Shown: positions 1 through 8,642 of the stretch, piece after piece | Position numbering within the stretch: position 1 is the first letter of the stretch | Layout: each line of letters starts with the position of its first letter | Source of the DNA: JAPULR01 sp963665075 | GTDB taxonomy: Bacteria > Chloroflexota > Dehalococcoidia > Lucifugimonadales > GCA-2712585 | Assembly: GCA_963665075.1 (NCBI GenBank) | Contig: OY762063.1 | Span: forward strand, 868,001 to 932,000 | Length of the DNA: 64,000 bases | Reading direction: 5' to 3' | The notes under the pieces: generated by a model | What the model saw: only the letters and a program-made list of their open reading frames with translations | Databases searched by the model: none | Told to the model about the DNA's origin: nothing | Program-made: the position numbers and the translations under genes

Positions 1-1
1 G

Positions 2-301
2 AAGTGGTCTCAAGAGGACTCTCATCACAGTTACGAGGATGGTTCTGAAAATCGGTATAACATTGAGAACGACACCAAAACAGATCGTGTTTTGATTGGC
101 TCTGAATACGCCTATTGGGGTGAGGACGGTCCCCAAATACCGACAGAATTTAGGGATTACAAGGGAATTGACATCTGCGCCAAACGGAATCATAGAAGTG
201 TATTTCCTGAAACCATGATAGAAGATTTTATAGGTTGGTTTAGGTCTCTGGGCGTACGAGGATACCTTGGAACACCCGGAGACTGGAATAGGACAGCATG
301 A
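2..301 (+). CDS. Nmad2-like protein, C-terminal part (cut by window edge)
   Basis: The frame is open from the first bases of the window and no start is visible, so this is the last 99 codons of a longer gene. The visible residues include RVLIGSEYAYWGEDGPQIP, a KRNHRSVFP stretch and the end WFRSLGVRGYLGTPGDWNR. From memory this resembles the C-terminal half of the nucleotide-modification-associated domain 2 (Nmad2) family, small proteins found in phage and mobile nucleotide-modification or defence neighbourhoods. The stop overlaps the next start by 4 bases (ATGA), so it is translationally coupled to the MazG-type gene. Base composition is much less GC-rich than the rest of the window, which suggests transfer. 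The family assignment was not confirmed by a search. Confidence 0.55.
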   Translation, partial: KWSQEDSHHSYEDGSENRYNIENDTKTDRVLIGSEYAYWGEDGPQIPTEFRDYKGIDICAKRNHRSVFPETMIEDFIGWFRSLGVRGYLGTPGDWNRTA

Positions 302-1401
302 TTGCGAACGAGACATCTTTAGACTACTCCGAACTGAAAACAACTGATGACATTAGGCATTTTAATGAATATGCTTGTGTCATTGGCCAAACCGATAGGC
401 TGCCTAGGGAAAGTCTAAATCCAGTTATCCTTGGATTGTTCGGGGAAGTCGGTAGCCTCTTGGCTGTTTCAAAGAAGCTTTACCGAGAAAGAGAAGCATT
501 TCCGTGGCATAACGACTCGCTCACCGAAGAGTTTGGTGATGTACTTTGGTACTTCGCTACTCTTTGCAAGCGGCTGGGTATTTGTGTCAGCACCATCTTA
601 CAAGAATTGGCAGAAACCTACCAAACAATTGCAAGACCGATTTCTAAAGACCATGCACTGATAAGCCTAGGGAAAAGTACGGCAGTACTGTTGGATGACA
701 GTAGTACGTTGAGCAAACAGGAATTAGAGTCCTTTGCCCGCCACTATGCTCAGGCCCTTGGAGCTTGTGGTCTAGACTTTAGAACGGTCATCGAGAGTAA
801 TGTGGCCAAGATTACTGGCCGCTTCATCGAGCCTGATCCTCACTCTTTGCCCACTTTTGACGAGGAATTTCCCCAAGATGAACAGCTTCCCTGGCATTTC
901 AAAATACGTATCACTCAACGGAAGTCTGGAATGAGCTATATGCAATGGAACGGTGTTTTCATTGGGGATCCGCTTGCCGACAATATTGCTGAACCAGACG
1001 GCTATCGGTACCATGATGTATTCCATCTGGCACACGCTGCAATTCTTCACTGGTCGCCCACGTTCAGAGCACTTATCAAACATAAGAGGAAGAGTGTGTC
1101 AAAGGTCGATCGGACGCAGGACAGTGGGAGACCGATTGTTATCGAAGAAGGACTAACCGCGTGGTTGTTTTCCCGCGCAAAACAGCTTGACTTTTTTCAG
1201 GGACAAAGCAGTGTTTCATTCGACATCCTAAAGACAGTACAGCAATTCGTGAGAGGGTATGAAGTAGAACAATGTCCCCTCAAGCTGTGGGAAAGAGCGA
1301 TACTGGAAGGATATAAAGTTTTTCGTCAAACAAAAGAAAACCGAGGTGGGACCATTATCGGAGATAGGGCATCTAGATCGATCCGCTACGCTAGTATCTG
1401 A
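298..1401 (+). CDS. MazG-type nucleotide pyrophosphohydrolase with C-terminal extension
   Basis: This 367-residue protein has an N-terminal MazG-like all-alpha NTP pyrophosphohydrolase domain at about residues 40-110. It shows the EVGSLL helix and the EEFGDVLWYF motif that carry the Mg2+-binding acidic residues. MazG enzymes hydrolyse (d)NTPs to NMP and PPi. The second half (about 185-350) holds YRYHDVFHLAHAAILHW and IVIEEGLTAWLF, resembling the MazG C-terminal domain of accessory MazG proteins; stand-alone housekeeping MazG lacks it. The gene is coupled by ATGA overlap to the Nmad2-like gene. Low GC and neutral codon use contrast with the rest of the window. I infer a nucleotide-modification or nucleotide-depletion module; the actual substrate is unknown. 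Confidence 0.75.
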   Translation: MIANETSLDYSELKTTDDIRHFNEYACVIGQTDRLPRESLNPVILGLFGEVGSLLAVSKKLYREREAFPWHNDSLTEEFGDVLWYFATLCKRLGICVSTILQELAETYQTIARPISKDHALISLGKSTAVLLDDSSTLSKQELESFARHYAQALGACGLDFRTVIESNVAKITGRFIEPDPHSLPTFDEEFPQDEQLPWHFKIRITQRKSGMSYMQWNGVFIGDPLADNIAEPDGYRYHDVFHLAHAAILHWSPTFRALIKHKRKSVSKVDRTQDSGRPIVIEEGLTAWLFSRAKQLDFFQGQSSVSFDILKTVQQFVRGYEVEQCPLKLWERAILEGYKVFRQTKENRGGTIIGDRASRSIRYASI

Positions 1402-1505
1402 CATTAGGAAGAATAGGCACATACGAGGTTTTAGTCGGTGACACGGTCTCCCCTACATCGACGGCGGTAGTAGTTGTAAGTGGCGACGGAAAAGGAGGTA
1501 AGGGC

Positions 1506-1754
1506 ATGGTCGATTGGAGCAAGTGCCCGGCAATGGAAAGAATACCCGGCAAGGTGAGCGGGGCATGGTTGTTTACAGACACCAGGCTTCCCGTTTCCGC
1601 TCTGTTTGAGATTCTGGAGAGCGGCGCAACAGTCGAGGAGTTCATGGAGTGGTTCGCGCCCGTGGATGAATGGAAGGTGAGAGCCGTCCTTCAACACGTG
1701 GCAAATTCCTTGAGAGCGCCTATGCCCGTCGGTAGCCTTGAAAATTCTGTTTGA
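1506..1754 (+). CDS. DUF433 antitoxin-like protein
   Basis: This 82-residue protein matches the DUF433 family: a conserved core (IPGKVSGAWLFTDTRLPVSALFEIL) followed by the helix-turn-helix-like VEEFMEWFAPVDEWKVRAVLQHV. DUF433 proteins commonly pair with DUF5615 PIN-like proteins as antitoxin and toxin. The start has a strong AAGGAGG site just upstream. The 3' end overlaps the next gene by 17 bases, the usual pattern for such pairs. Function as an antitoxin is inferred from family and context. Confidence 0.8.
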   Translation: MVDWSKCPAMERIPGKVSGAWLFTDTRLPVSALFEILESGATVEEFMEWFAPVDEWKVRAVLQHVANSLRAPMPVGSLENSV

Positions 1755-2064
1755 TCACGGCACGCCCAGACCTCTCAGGAGAAGCCTCTACGAGCACTCG
1801 GTAGATACGGCGGCAGATAAGGGTTGGGACCGCTTGATCAACGGAGAACTGATCGATAGGGCGGAACAGGAGGGTTACGAAGCCATCATCACCACCGATC
1901 AGAGTATGCGTTATCAGCAGAACCTTGTAGGTAGACGTCTGATAATTGTGGTTCTGATGAAGACGATGTGGCCTTTAGAGATCCCCCAGATCGAAGAGAT
2001 TCGAGCCGCTGTCTCTGACGCGCAGCCCGGGGAGTTGAGAGAGGTCTACATCCCCCCTAGTTAA
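1738..2064 (+). CDS. DUF5615 PIN-like toxin
   Basis: This 108-residue protein has the DUF5615/Mut7-C-like signature: MKILFDHGTP with the first acidic residue, then YEAIITTDQSMRYQQ with the TDxD-like second acidic site. These are PIN-fold putative ribonucleases. The start is a TTG inside the 3' end of the DUF433 gene. Its own stop overlaps by 8 bases the 3' end of the convergent SIMPL gene. Probable toxin of a type II pair with the preceding gene. Confidence 0.8.
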   Translation: MKILFDHGTPRPLRRSLYEHSVDTAADKGWDRLINGELIDRAEQEGYEAIITTDQSMRYQQNLVGRRLIIVVLMKTMWPLEIPQIEEIRAAVSDAQPGELREVYIPPS

Positions 2065-2851
2065 TCGTATACAACGCTTGAATGTTAACCGTAATCTCCA
2101 AATCCCCGCTGCGTATCGGCGTCGGCGCGGCGCGGGCGAATTCAGCCGCGAACGCCGCGGGCGCATCGAAGACAGCCCCTCCCCCACCCTGAGACACGGA
2201 CACCAGGTCTCCCAGCTCCACCCCCGACAGTTCCGCCATGCGCTCCGCGCGGGCCTCCGCGTCCGCTATAGCCTGGGCTAGCGCGTCGTCTTCCAGCGCG
2301 GCGGTGTCTTCTATCGCGAAGTTGATTCCGTTGACGCGAACGGGATTGCCGCCCGCTTCCACCACGTCCGTAATCAACTCGCCCAAGGCGTCAATGTCGC
2401 GCACCTTCACGCTCAATTCGTTGGTCACCTCGTAGCCCGCCACCGTCGGCGCGCCATCGCCGCTGTAGTCGTACTGGGTGCTGATGTTGAAGTAGCGCGT
2501 CTGGGTGTCCTTCTCGTCCACATTGTAGCTGGCAAGAACGCCGAGGATGCTCTCCAGAGAGGCGTTGGCGGTGTTGAGGGCTTCGCCGACGGAGGGGGAG
2601 AGAACCTGCACGCCCAAGTTGATGAGGGCGAGGTCCGGCTCGGCGCTGGCGGTGCCCGTGCCGGATACTAGGATGCCCGCGCCGGGGACGCCGGTGTCGC
2701 GGTTGACGGCTTCCGCGGCCATTCTCGCGGCGGCGGCTACGTCTCCGGCGGAGGCGCCGGAGGGTGCCGGGCTGTCGTCGTTGCAGGCCACGGCGAAGAG
2801 CATCAGCGCTATCAGCGCGGGAAGGATGGCGAACTTGGCTGGGGAGAGCAT
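2057..2851 (-). CDS. SIMPL (DUF541) domain lipoprotein
   Basis: The chosen start gives 264 residues and has an AGAGGTG ribosome site directly upstream; an upstream in-frame start exists but has none. The N-terminus is a hydrophobic signal ending in a lipobox (LMLFAVAC), then a low-complexity Ser/Ala/Pro linker, so the protein is probably an exported lipoprotein. Residues from about 60 onward match the SIMPL/DUF541 (YggE-like) domain: GTGTASAEPDLALINLGV, ISTQYDYSGDGAPTVAGYEVTNELSVKVRDID and a C-terminal TPIRSGDLEITVNIQALY. The biochemical role of the family is poorly defined; some members have been linked to oxidative stress or to extracytoplasmic assemblies. Confidence 0.85.
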   Translation of the reverse strand: MLSPAKFAILPALIALMLFAVACNDDSPAPSGASAGDVAAAARMAAEAVNRDTGVPGAGILVSGTGTASAEPDLALINLGVQVLSPSVGEALNTANASLESILGVLASYNVDEKDTQTRYFNISTQYDYSGDGAPTVAGYEVTNELSVKVRDIDALGELITDVVEAGGNPVRVNGINFAIEDTAALEDDALAQAIADAEARAERMAELSGVELGDLVSVSQGGGGAVFDAPAAFAAEFARAAPTPIRSGDLEITVNIQALYTIN

Positions 2852-2936
2852 CTTCACCTCTTGGGGTCGTTTTTGACGGGGTTGTCTCCCAATGGTAGCA
2901 TCCGACATAAGCATTGTACACACGGGAGGGGTTGTC

Positions 2937-3842
2937 ATGTTGAGCAAAGTTGGAAGCGGCGATTTCATCTACGAGGTGGAGGAGAATTGGGCGAAGCTGC
3001 CGGAGGGCTGGGAGATGACGGCGGCGGCGGTCGCGGGGGATTCGCAGGACCGGGTCTACGTCTTCGACCGAGGAGACCATCCGGTGATGGTGTTCGACAG
3101 GGAGGGGAATTATCTGTATTCGTGGGCGCACGACCTTATCAGGATGGCCCACGCGATTTTCGTGGACGCGGGGGACAACGTCTGGCTGGTGGACAGCCAC
3201 GGCGGGCAGATAATGAAGTTCACGCCGGAGGGACGTCCGTTGATGCGGATTGGGGAGCGCGGATACCGGTCGGACACGGGGGTGGACCCGAAGGATTTCG
3301 GGTCGGACACGTACTTGCGGGTGACCCACGCCGGCGGGCCGTTCAACATCCCCGCGGGCGTGGCGGTAGCTCCCTCGGGGGAGGTTTTCGTGGCGGACGG
3401 ATACGCCAACTGCCGGGTGCATCGATTCTCGGCGGAGGGCGAGCATCTGGCGTCGTGGGGACTGCCGGGAACCGGCGACGGCGAGTTCAATCTGCCTCAC
3501 GGAATCCTGGTTGACAGGCACGGGCGGCTGCTGGTGGCGGACCGCGAGAATGACCGGGTGCAGATGTTTACCCAGGAGGGAGAGTATCTGGGTCAGTGGC
3601 CGTCGAAGCTCATCGGGCCGGCGACGGTCCACGTGGACGACGAGGACGTTGCGTATGTGCCGGAGCACAACGGGGGGTTGTTCAGCGTGCTGACGTTGGA
3701 AGGGGAGCGGGTGGCCCAGTGGGGGTCGGAGGCGAATCGGGCCTGTCACGGGGTGTGGGCCGATTCACGGCGAGACGTGTATTTCGTCCAGCCCGTAGTC
3801 GCGGGCGGCAACCGCCGGGTGGTGAAGTACCACCGGGTTTAG
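2937..3842 (+). CDS. NHL-repeat beta-propeller protein
   Basis: This 301-residue protein is built of NHL-type blades, for example FNIPAGVAVAPSGEVFVADG followed by NCRVHRFSAEGEHLASWG, and FNLPHGILVDRHGRLLVADR followed by NDRVQMFTQEGEYLGQW. It has about six blades and no obvious signal peptide. The start at 2937 has GGGAGGGG 6-7 bases upstream, while the earlier in-frame start has no site. NHL propellers related to peptidyl-alpha-hydroxyglycine lyase are numerous in SAR202-like Chloroflexota, often near catabolic genes. Substrate unknown. Third codon positions are strongly G-rich, opposite to genes after 9 kb. Confidence 0.85.
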   Translation: MLSKVGSGDFIYEVEENWAKLPEGWEMTAAAVAGDSQDRVYVFDRGDHPVMVFDREGNYLYSWAHDLIRMAHAIFVDAGDNVWLVDSHGGQIMKFTPEGRPLMRIGERGYRSDTGVDPKDFGSDTYLRVTHAGGPFNIPAGVAVAPSGEVFVADGYANCRVHRFSAEGEHLASWGLPGTGDGEFNLPHGILVDRHGRLLVADRENDRVQMFTQEGEYLGQWPSKLIGPATVHVDDEDVAYVPEHNGGLFSVLTLEGERVAQWGSEANRACHGVWADSRRDVYFVQPVVAGGNRRVVKYHRV

Positions 3843-3925
3843 GGGGGATGGACGGTTCGCGAACCGAATGCTTACACGTCAAAACCGCCGGAGACCTGGG
3901 GGTGAGCAAAGGTGCGTAACGCCGC

Positions 3926-4345
3926 TCACTCACCCTCCCAAGGATTGAAGACCTCCAAATCCAAGCCGCCAAAATCCCTCACGTTGCGAGTTACGATGGT
4001 CATTTCGTTGGCCATTGCTGTACCTGCGATAAGCGCATCGCCGAGTTCGATGGCGCGTCCACCAAGGTGAGCGCGCGCCTGAAAAACCGCGGCCCACTCC
4101 GCCTCCCGCCTTCCAATCGTGGCGATACGTCCTTCAAAATCCGTCAAAATCTGGGAAAGCCATGCCCTTAGTTCGTTGCGGCGACGACCCGCAGGAAGTA
4201 GCTGCACACCTAATTCAAGCTCTTCCACGACGATTGCCGGTAGCCACAAGTCATCCTGTGAATTCAGATACCTTGCGACGGCTTCGTTGGGATTCTGTTT
4301 TGCCAACTCCGATACAACGTTTGTATCCAGCAGATACCCGCTCAT
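3926..4345 (-). CDS. vapC: VapC-type PIN domain toxin
   Basis: This 139-residue PIN-domain ribonuclease has the acidic residues expected for Mg2+ binding: LLDTNVVSEL (Asp7), the VVEELELGV glutamate, ELGDALIAGTA and the final VTRNVRDFGGL. It matches the plasmid-stability FitB/VapC group (COG1487). It lies directly downstream of, and overlaps by 4 bases, a Phd-type antitoxin gene, so the two form a type II toxin-antitoxin operon read from 4632 to 3926. Confidence 0.9.
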   Translation of the reverse strand: MSGYLLDTNVVSELAKQNPNEAVARYLNSQDDLWLPAIVVEELELGVQLLPAGRRRNELRAWLSQILTDFEGRIATIGRREAEWAAVFQARAHLGGRAIELGDALIAGTAMANEMTIVTRNVRDFGGLDLEVFNPWEGE

Positions 4346-4632
4346 TCGACGTCATAATCGATGAACGGGATTTTGCGACTGCTGCTCCGACTGCGTGGAA
4401 TCTCCAGGTCAGCGCCGCGCGGCGTATTTTCGACCAGCCACTTGCCTAACGGCATAGGTTCTTTCCCGGGAGGTTGGGGCTTTGCGTCCCATGCTTCGGC
4501 TGGAACGACTATGAACGGACGCCGCGCGCCTATGCGCTGCGGCCCCTCCGTCTCGGCGAGACGCAGAATCTCCGACAGCTTGGCCTTCGCCTCGGCAACC
4601 GTCCAGACTCGCTGCGGTTTGGAAACAACCAT
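4342..4632 (-). CDS. Phd/YefM-type antitoxin
   Basis: This 96-residue protein starts MVVSKPQRVWTVAEAKAKLSEIL, the classic Phd/YefM fold that binds the operator, and continues with a variable C-terminal tail that would wrap the toxin. A purine-rich GGGGAGGG site precedes the ATG at 4632; a TTG five codons earlier is less likely because it lies in that site. It overlaps the vapC start by 4 bases. It is expected to neutralise VapC and autoregulate the operon. Confidence 0.85.
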   Translation of the reverse strand: MVVSKPQRVWTVAEAKAKLSEILRLAETEGPQRIGARRPFIVVPAEAWDAKPQPPGKEPMPLGKWLVENTPRGADLEIPRSRSSSRKIPFIDYDVE

Positions 4633-4965
4633 CAACGCCCTCCCCAAAATAACTTACACATAGTCCATATTAAACCACACCCGCCACCCAAACAACCCAA
4701 CAACCCCTACTCCCCCCCTCACATCCCCATCTCCTTCAACCGCGCCACCAAATACTCCTGCGGGCGGTTGCCTTTGAGGGAGCTGTGGGCGCTCCACCCT
4801 TCGACAGGCTCAGGGTGAGCGGCAACGGGATTGGGGTGACAGGCCGGTCGCCCCTACGGAATGGCGTAGTGGGTTGGCGGCGGCTGTGTTGTGGAGAATC
4901 GAGGTTGTTGGTAGAATGCGGCAAGTTTCATCGGTTAGCAATCTGATTTCCGTTGAGGGGGCGCC
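4633..4965 (+). repeat. Intergenic stretch with reverse-oriented dispersed repeat
   Basis: About 330 bases without a convincing gene. It holds one copy of the CTCACCCTGAGCCTGTCGAAGGG-type repeat at about 4791-4821, here as its reverse complement, and half of the GGCCGGTCGCCCCTAC repeat at about 4843-4858. Every copy of that repeat I saw after 8.5 kb is in the opposite orientation. Minus-strand bases around 4728-4790 could encode a short tail, NRPQEYLVARLKEMGM then stop, possibly a gene remnant. Confidence 0.6.
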
Positions 4966-5538
4966 GTGGTTCTGAGCGACAGGTCTATTCGGGAGGCGGT
5001 GGCGGCGGGCCATATCGTCATTGACCCGTTGGATGACGACGACATCCAGCCCGCAAGCGTGGACGTTCATCTGGACGACCGGCTCCTGGTGTTTCGCAAC
5101 GCCCGTCGTCCTTACATCGACCTGCGTCGGGAAATGGAAGACCTGACTGACCCGGTGCAGATTTCCGACCAAGACGGGTTCAATCTCCATCCGGGGGAGT
5201 TCGTCCTCGCGAGCACCAGGGAGCACATCGAGATTCCCGCCGACCTGGTGGCGCGGCTCGAAGGGAAGAGTTCGCTGGGTCGGGTCGGGCTTGTCATTCA
5301 CTCGACGGCGGGATACGTGGACCCGGGCTGGAAGGGCCGATTGACGCTGGAGTTGACGAACATCGCCCGTCTGCCCATCTGTCTGTATCGGGGTATGAAG
5401 ATTGGGCAGATTTCGTTTTTGCGGCTGACGACGCCGGCGGAGCGGCTGTACGGCTCGAAGGAGCTGGGCAGCAAGTACCAGGGGCAGACGGGGCCGACGG
5501 CGACCCGGTACTACAAGAATTACAGCCCAGATTCGTAG
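4966..5538 (+). CDS. dcd: dCTP deaminase / dUTPase family protein
   Basis: This 190-residue protein has the dCTP deaminase signatures LSDRSIREAV at the N-terminus, DIQPASVDVHLDD, LEGKSSLGRVGL with the catalytic-site Ser/Arg, and HSTAGYVDPGWKGRLTLEL. The enzyme deaminates dCTP to dUTP, and bifunctional members also hydrolyse dUTP to dUMP for dTMP synthesis. Which type this is cannot be settled by eye. The start is GTG, preceded by a weak GAGGGGG site. It ends 5 bases before ribD in the same orientation, so it probably heads the dcd-ribD-ribE-ribBA operon. Confidence 0.9.
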   Translation: MVLSDRSIREAVAAGHIVIDPLDDDDIQPASVDVHLDDRLLVFRNARRPYIDLRREMEDLTDPVQISDQDGFNLHPGEFVLASTREHIEIPADLVARLEGKSSLGRVGLVIHSTAGYVDPGWKGRLTLELTNIARLPICLYRGMKIGQISFLRLTTPAERLYGSKELGSKYQGQTGPTATRYYKNYSPDS

Positions 5539-5543
5539 CCGCG

Positions 5544-6635
5544 ATGGAGTATATGAAGCGCGCCTTCGAGTTGGCCCGCGCCGCCGTGGGAAGGAACAGC
5601 CCGAATCCCTCCGTGGGCGCGGTGGTGGTCAACGATGGGCGGATTGTCGGCGAAGGGGCGACGCTTCCTCCGGGAGAAGGTCATGCGGAATGGGTGGCGT
5701 TGCGGGAAGCGGGGGAATCGTCGAGGGGCGCGGACTTGTACACCACGTTGGAACCGTGCTGCATTCAGGGTAGGACGCCGCCTTGCACGGACGACATACT
5801 GGCGTCGGGGGTGAAGCGGGTCTACGCCTCCATCCTGGACCCGAATCCGAAGATAAACGGCAGAGGCGCGTCCCAACTTCGTGAGGCGGGCGTGGAGGTG
5901 CACGTGGGCCAGGGGGCTGAAGAAGCGGAGGAGATGTACGAAGGCTTCGCCAAGTTCATCACCACCGGCCTGCCCTTCGTGACGGCGAAGTACGCCATGA
6001 GCCTCGACGGAAAGATTGCCACCTTCGAGGGGGATTCGCAGTGGATTACGGGCCCGGCGTCCCGTCGGCTGGTGCATCAACGCCGACGAGCTTCGGACGC
6101 GATAATGGTTGGTATAAACACGGCGCTGCGCGATAATCCGCGATTGACGGCGCGGGATGATGCGGACGGAAACGTGGGCCGCCAGCCGTTGCGGGTGGTG
6201 GTGGACGGCGAGGGGCGGACGCCGACGGATGCGGCCATGCTTCGACAGCCGGGCAGTACGCTCATCGCAACGTGCAGGGCGTCGGAGGAATCCACGGTGA
6301 GGCTGGTAGAAGCGGGGGCGGAGGTTGTGAGTTTTCCAGCCATAGACGGCTATGTGGACTTGGAAGCGCTCCTGGCAGAGTTGGGGCGGCGGGAGGTGGT
6401 GAACCTGCTCGTGGAGGGCGGCGGAACCCTTATGGGGTCGCTTTTCGACCAGGGATTGGTGGACAAGACCTGGGCGTTCATCGCGCCGAAAATCGTCGGT
6501 GGTAGGGACGCGCTTTCGCCCGTGGAGGGTCAAGGCGTCGGGTTGATTTCGACGGCCATGAACTTGCGCTGCCCGAAGGTGGAACGTGTGGGGGACGACG
6601 TGCTGGTTACGGGCTACCCGGAGGCGAGGGAGTAG
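5544..6635 (+). CDS. ribD: Bifunctional riboflavin biosynthesis deaminase/reductase RibD
   Basis: This 363-residue protein carries out the second and third steps of riboflavin synthesis: deamination of the GTP cyclohydrolase II product, then NADPH-dependent reduction of its ribosyl side chain. The N-terminal deaminase domain has the zinc motif HAE (residues 47-49) and EPCCIQGRTPPC (about 70-81). The C-terminal reductase domain begins near residue 150 (VTAKYAMSLDGKIA) and contains the VEGGGTLMGSLF motif. Length is normal for fused RibD. It lies between dcd and ribE in a tight operon. Confidence 0.95.
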   Translation: MEYMKRAFELARAAVGRNSPNPSVGAVVVNDGRIVGEGATLPPGEGHAEWVALREAGESSRGADLYTTLEPCCIQGRTPPCTDDILASGVKRVYASILDPNPKINGRGASQLREAGVEVHVGQGAEEAEEMYEGFAKFITTGLPFVTAKYAMSLDGKIATFEGDSQWITGPASRRLVHQRRRASDAIMVGINTALRDNPRLTARDDADGNVGRQPLRVVVDGEGRTPTDAAMLRQPGSTLIATCRASEESTVRLVEAGAEVVSFPAIDGYVDLEALLAELGRREVVNLLVEGGGTLMGSLFDQGLVDKTWAFIAPKIVGGRDALSPVEGQGVGLISTAMNLRCPKVERVGDDVLVTGYPEARE

Positions 6636-6636
6636 G

Positions 6637-7287
6637 ATGTTCACGGGCATCGTTGAAGAAGTTGGAATTGTCGAGTTCTGCCGTCCTGTGGATGCCAAGC
6701 CGGAGGCGGATGAGACTTCGGACGTTCATAATTATCGGTTGAGGGTGAAGGCCCTCAAGGTGTTGGAGGACTTGGCCGTCGCCGACAGCATCTGCGTCAA
6801 CGGGGCCTGTCTGACGGTGGTGGCGCGCGACGAAAGCTGCTTCGAGACTGACGTGGTGCCGGAAACCCTGCGTCGAACCAACCTGGGCACGTTGGTCGAA
6901 GGAAGCATGGTCAACCTGGAGCGTTCCCTTCCCGTCAACGGCCGGTTGGGGGGGCACGTGGTGCAGGGGCACGTGGACGGCGTGGGAGTGGTGCAGGAAA
7001 TTCGCTCGGAAGGGGGAGCGCGGATATTCCAGGTCAGTGCGCCGGAAGAGTTGACGCGCTACATCGTCGAAAAGGGCTTCATCGGCCTGGACGGAATCAG
7101 CTTGACGGTGGTTGATGCGTTGCATTCCTCTTTTACAATCTCTGTGATACCATATACACTCGAAAACACTAACCTGCAGGTGCGCGAGACAGGCGAGTCG
7201 GTGAACCTGGAAGTGGACATACTGGCCAAGTACGTGGAAAGCCTTCTGCCGAATCAGGCAACCGGCCACGCCGGAGTCTTGGTTTAG
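6637..7287 (+). CDS. ribE: Riboflavin synthase alpha subunit
   Basis: This 216-residue protein catalyses the dismutation of two 6,7-dimethyl-8-ribityllumazine molecules into riboflavin. It starts with the hallmark MFTGIVEEVG, and the duplicated lumazine-binding domains are visible as SICVNGACLTVV with LGGHVVQGHVDGVG, then FIGLDGISLTVV. The start is 1 base after the ribD stop, within a GAGGGAG-containing ribosome site. The ribE name follows the Bacillus convention; the same gene is called ribC in E. coli. Confidence 0.95.
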   Translation: MFTGIVEEVGIVEFCRPVDAKPEADETSDVHNYRLRVKALKVLEDLAVADSICVNGACLTVVARDESCFETDVVPETLRRTNLGTLVEGSMVNLERSLPVNGRLGGHVVQGHVDGVGVVQEIRSEGGARIFQVSAPEELTRYIVEKGFIGLDGISLTVVDALHSSFTISVIPYTLENTNLQVRETGESVNLEVDILAKYVESLLPNQATGHAGVLV

Positions 7288-7289
7288 CC

Positions 7290-8501
7290 ATGCCCTTAAT
7301 CTCCATCGAAGAAGCTATCGAGGAGTTCAGACAGGGCAAGTTCCTCATTGTCGTCGATGACGCCAAGCGCGAAAACGAGGGCGACCTCACCATCGCCGCC
7401 GATGCGGTGACGCCGGATGCCATCAACTTCATGATTACCAACGCCCGCGGGATGCTCTGCGCCCCCGTGACGCGGGAGTGCTTGGAGCGGCTGAAGATTC
7501 CCATGATGGCCAAGGGCGAGGCGGAAGCCATTCACGGCACGGCCTACGCCATGTCCATCGACTACGTGAAGGACAACACCACGGGGATTTCCGCCTATGA
7601 CAGGTCCGCGACCATCAAGGCCATGTTGGAGCCGGATACCACCCCGGAGGACTTCGCCCAGCCCGGGCACACCTTCCCCCTTAGATATTGCGAGGGCGGC
7701 GTGCTGGCCCGTCCGGGGCATACGGAGGCCAGCATCGACCTCGCCAGACTGGCCGGATTGAAGCCCGCCGCCGCCATCTGCGAGGTGACGAACGCGGACG
7801 GAACGATGGCGCGTTTGGCGGACTTGGAGGAATTTTCCAGGGAGCACGGCATCAACCTGATTTCCATTGCCCAGTTGGTTGCGTATCGGAGAAGGAAGGA
7901 GAGGCTCGCGGTGCGGGTGGGGGAGGCCAAGCTGCCCACCAGGTACGGAGATTTCACCATCTACGGCTACAGAAGCAGGTACGGCGACGAGGAGCACACC
8001 GCGCTCGTGCATGGGAGTTGGGAGCCGGACGAAGCCGTGCTGGTGCGAATTCATAGTCGCTGCCAGACGGGAGACGTGTTCGGCAGCCTGCGCTGCGACT
8101 GCGGACATCAGGTGGATCACGCGCTGAAGGCGATTGCCGATGAGGGGAAGGGCGTGTTCGTGTACATGGGGCAGGAGGGCCGGGGAATCGGGCTGCACAA
8201 CAAGATTCTTTCGTACCACTTGCAGGACGACGGGTTGGACACGGTGGAGGCCAACGAGCGGTTGGGCTTCGAGGCTGACCCTCGCAGCTATGCGTTGGGA
8301 GCGCAGATTCTGGTGGATTTGGGAGTGAAGAAGCTTCGATTGCTGACGAATAATCCTCGGAAGATTACGGGTCTGGCCGGGTACGGCCTGGAAGTTGTGG
8401 AACGGATTCCGGCGCCGGTGAAGCGCACCAAAGAAAACCAAAAGTACCTGAAGGCCAAACACGAGAAACTGGGCCACATCATCAGCGTCGACGACGGCTA
8501 G
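7290..8501 (+). CDS. ribBA: Bifunctional DHBP synthase / GTP cyclohydrolase II
   Basis: This 403-residue protein combines 3,4-dihydroxy-2-butanone-4-phosphate synthase with GTP cyclohydrolase II. The RibB half (about 1-200) has DDAKRENEGDLTIAAD, NARGMLCAPV and the HTEASIDLARLAG motif. The RibA half (about 205-400) has RIHSRCQTGDVFGSLRCDCG, with the three zinc Cys, MGQEGRGIGL, and the C-terminal TNNPRKITGL. Both active-site sets look intact. It starts 2 bases after ribE and ends the operon; ribH lies apart at 13.5 kb. The strand-wide G-rich third-position bias ends with this gene. Confidence 0.95.
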   Translation: MPLISIEEAIEEFRQGKFLIVVDDAKRENEGDLTIAADAVTPDAINFMITNARGMLCAPVTRECLERLKIPMMAKGEAEAIHGTAYAMSIDYVKDNTTGISAYDRSATIKAMLEPDTTPEDFAQPGHTFPLRYCEGGVLARPGHTEASIDLARLAGLKPAAAICEVTNADGTMARLADLEEFSREHGINLISIAQLVAYRRRKERLAVRVGEAKLPTRYGDFTIYGYRSRYGDEEHTALVHGSWEPDEAVLVRIHSRCQTGDVFGSLRCDCGHQVDHALKAIADEGKGVFVYMGQEGRGIGLHNKILSYHLQDDGLDTVEANERLGFEADPRSYALGAQILVDLGVKKLRLLTNNPRKITGLAGYGLEVVERIPAPVKRTKENQKYLKAKHEKLGHIISVDDG

Positions 8502-8642
8502 AGATTAGAAGAAGCGCCCCTTCCTTCCCCTTCTCCCGTCCTGGGGAAAGGTTAGGATGGGGGTGAAACTCCTTTCCACTCACCCTGAGCTTGTCGAAGG
8601 ACGAAGGGTCGAGCGTCCCCCTCTTACCCCCTCTCCCATCCT

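Noticed and set aside
4633..4965. FMN riboswitch upstream of the dcd-rib operon
   Set aside because: No conserved FMN-aptamer segments or plausible multi-helix junction could be recognised; the space is mostly dispersed repeats.
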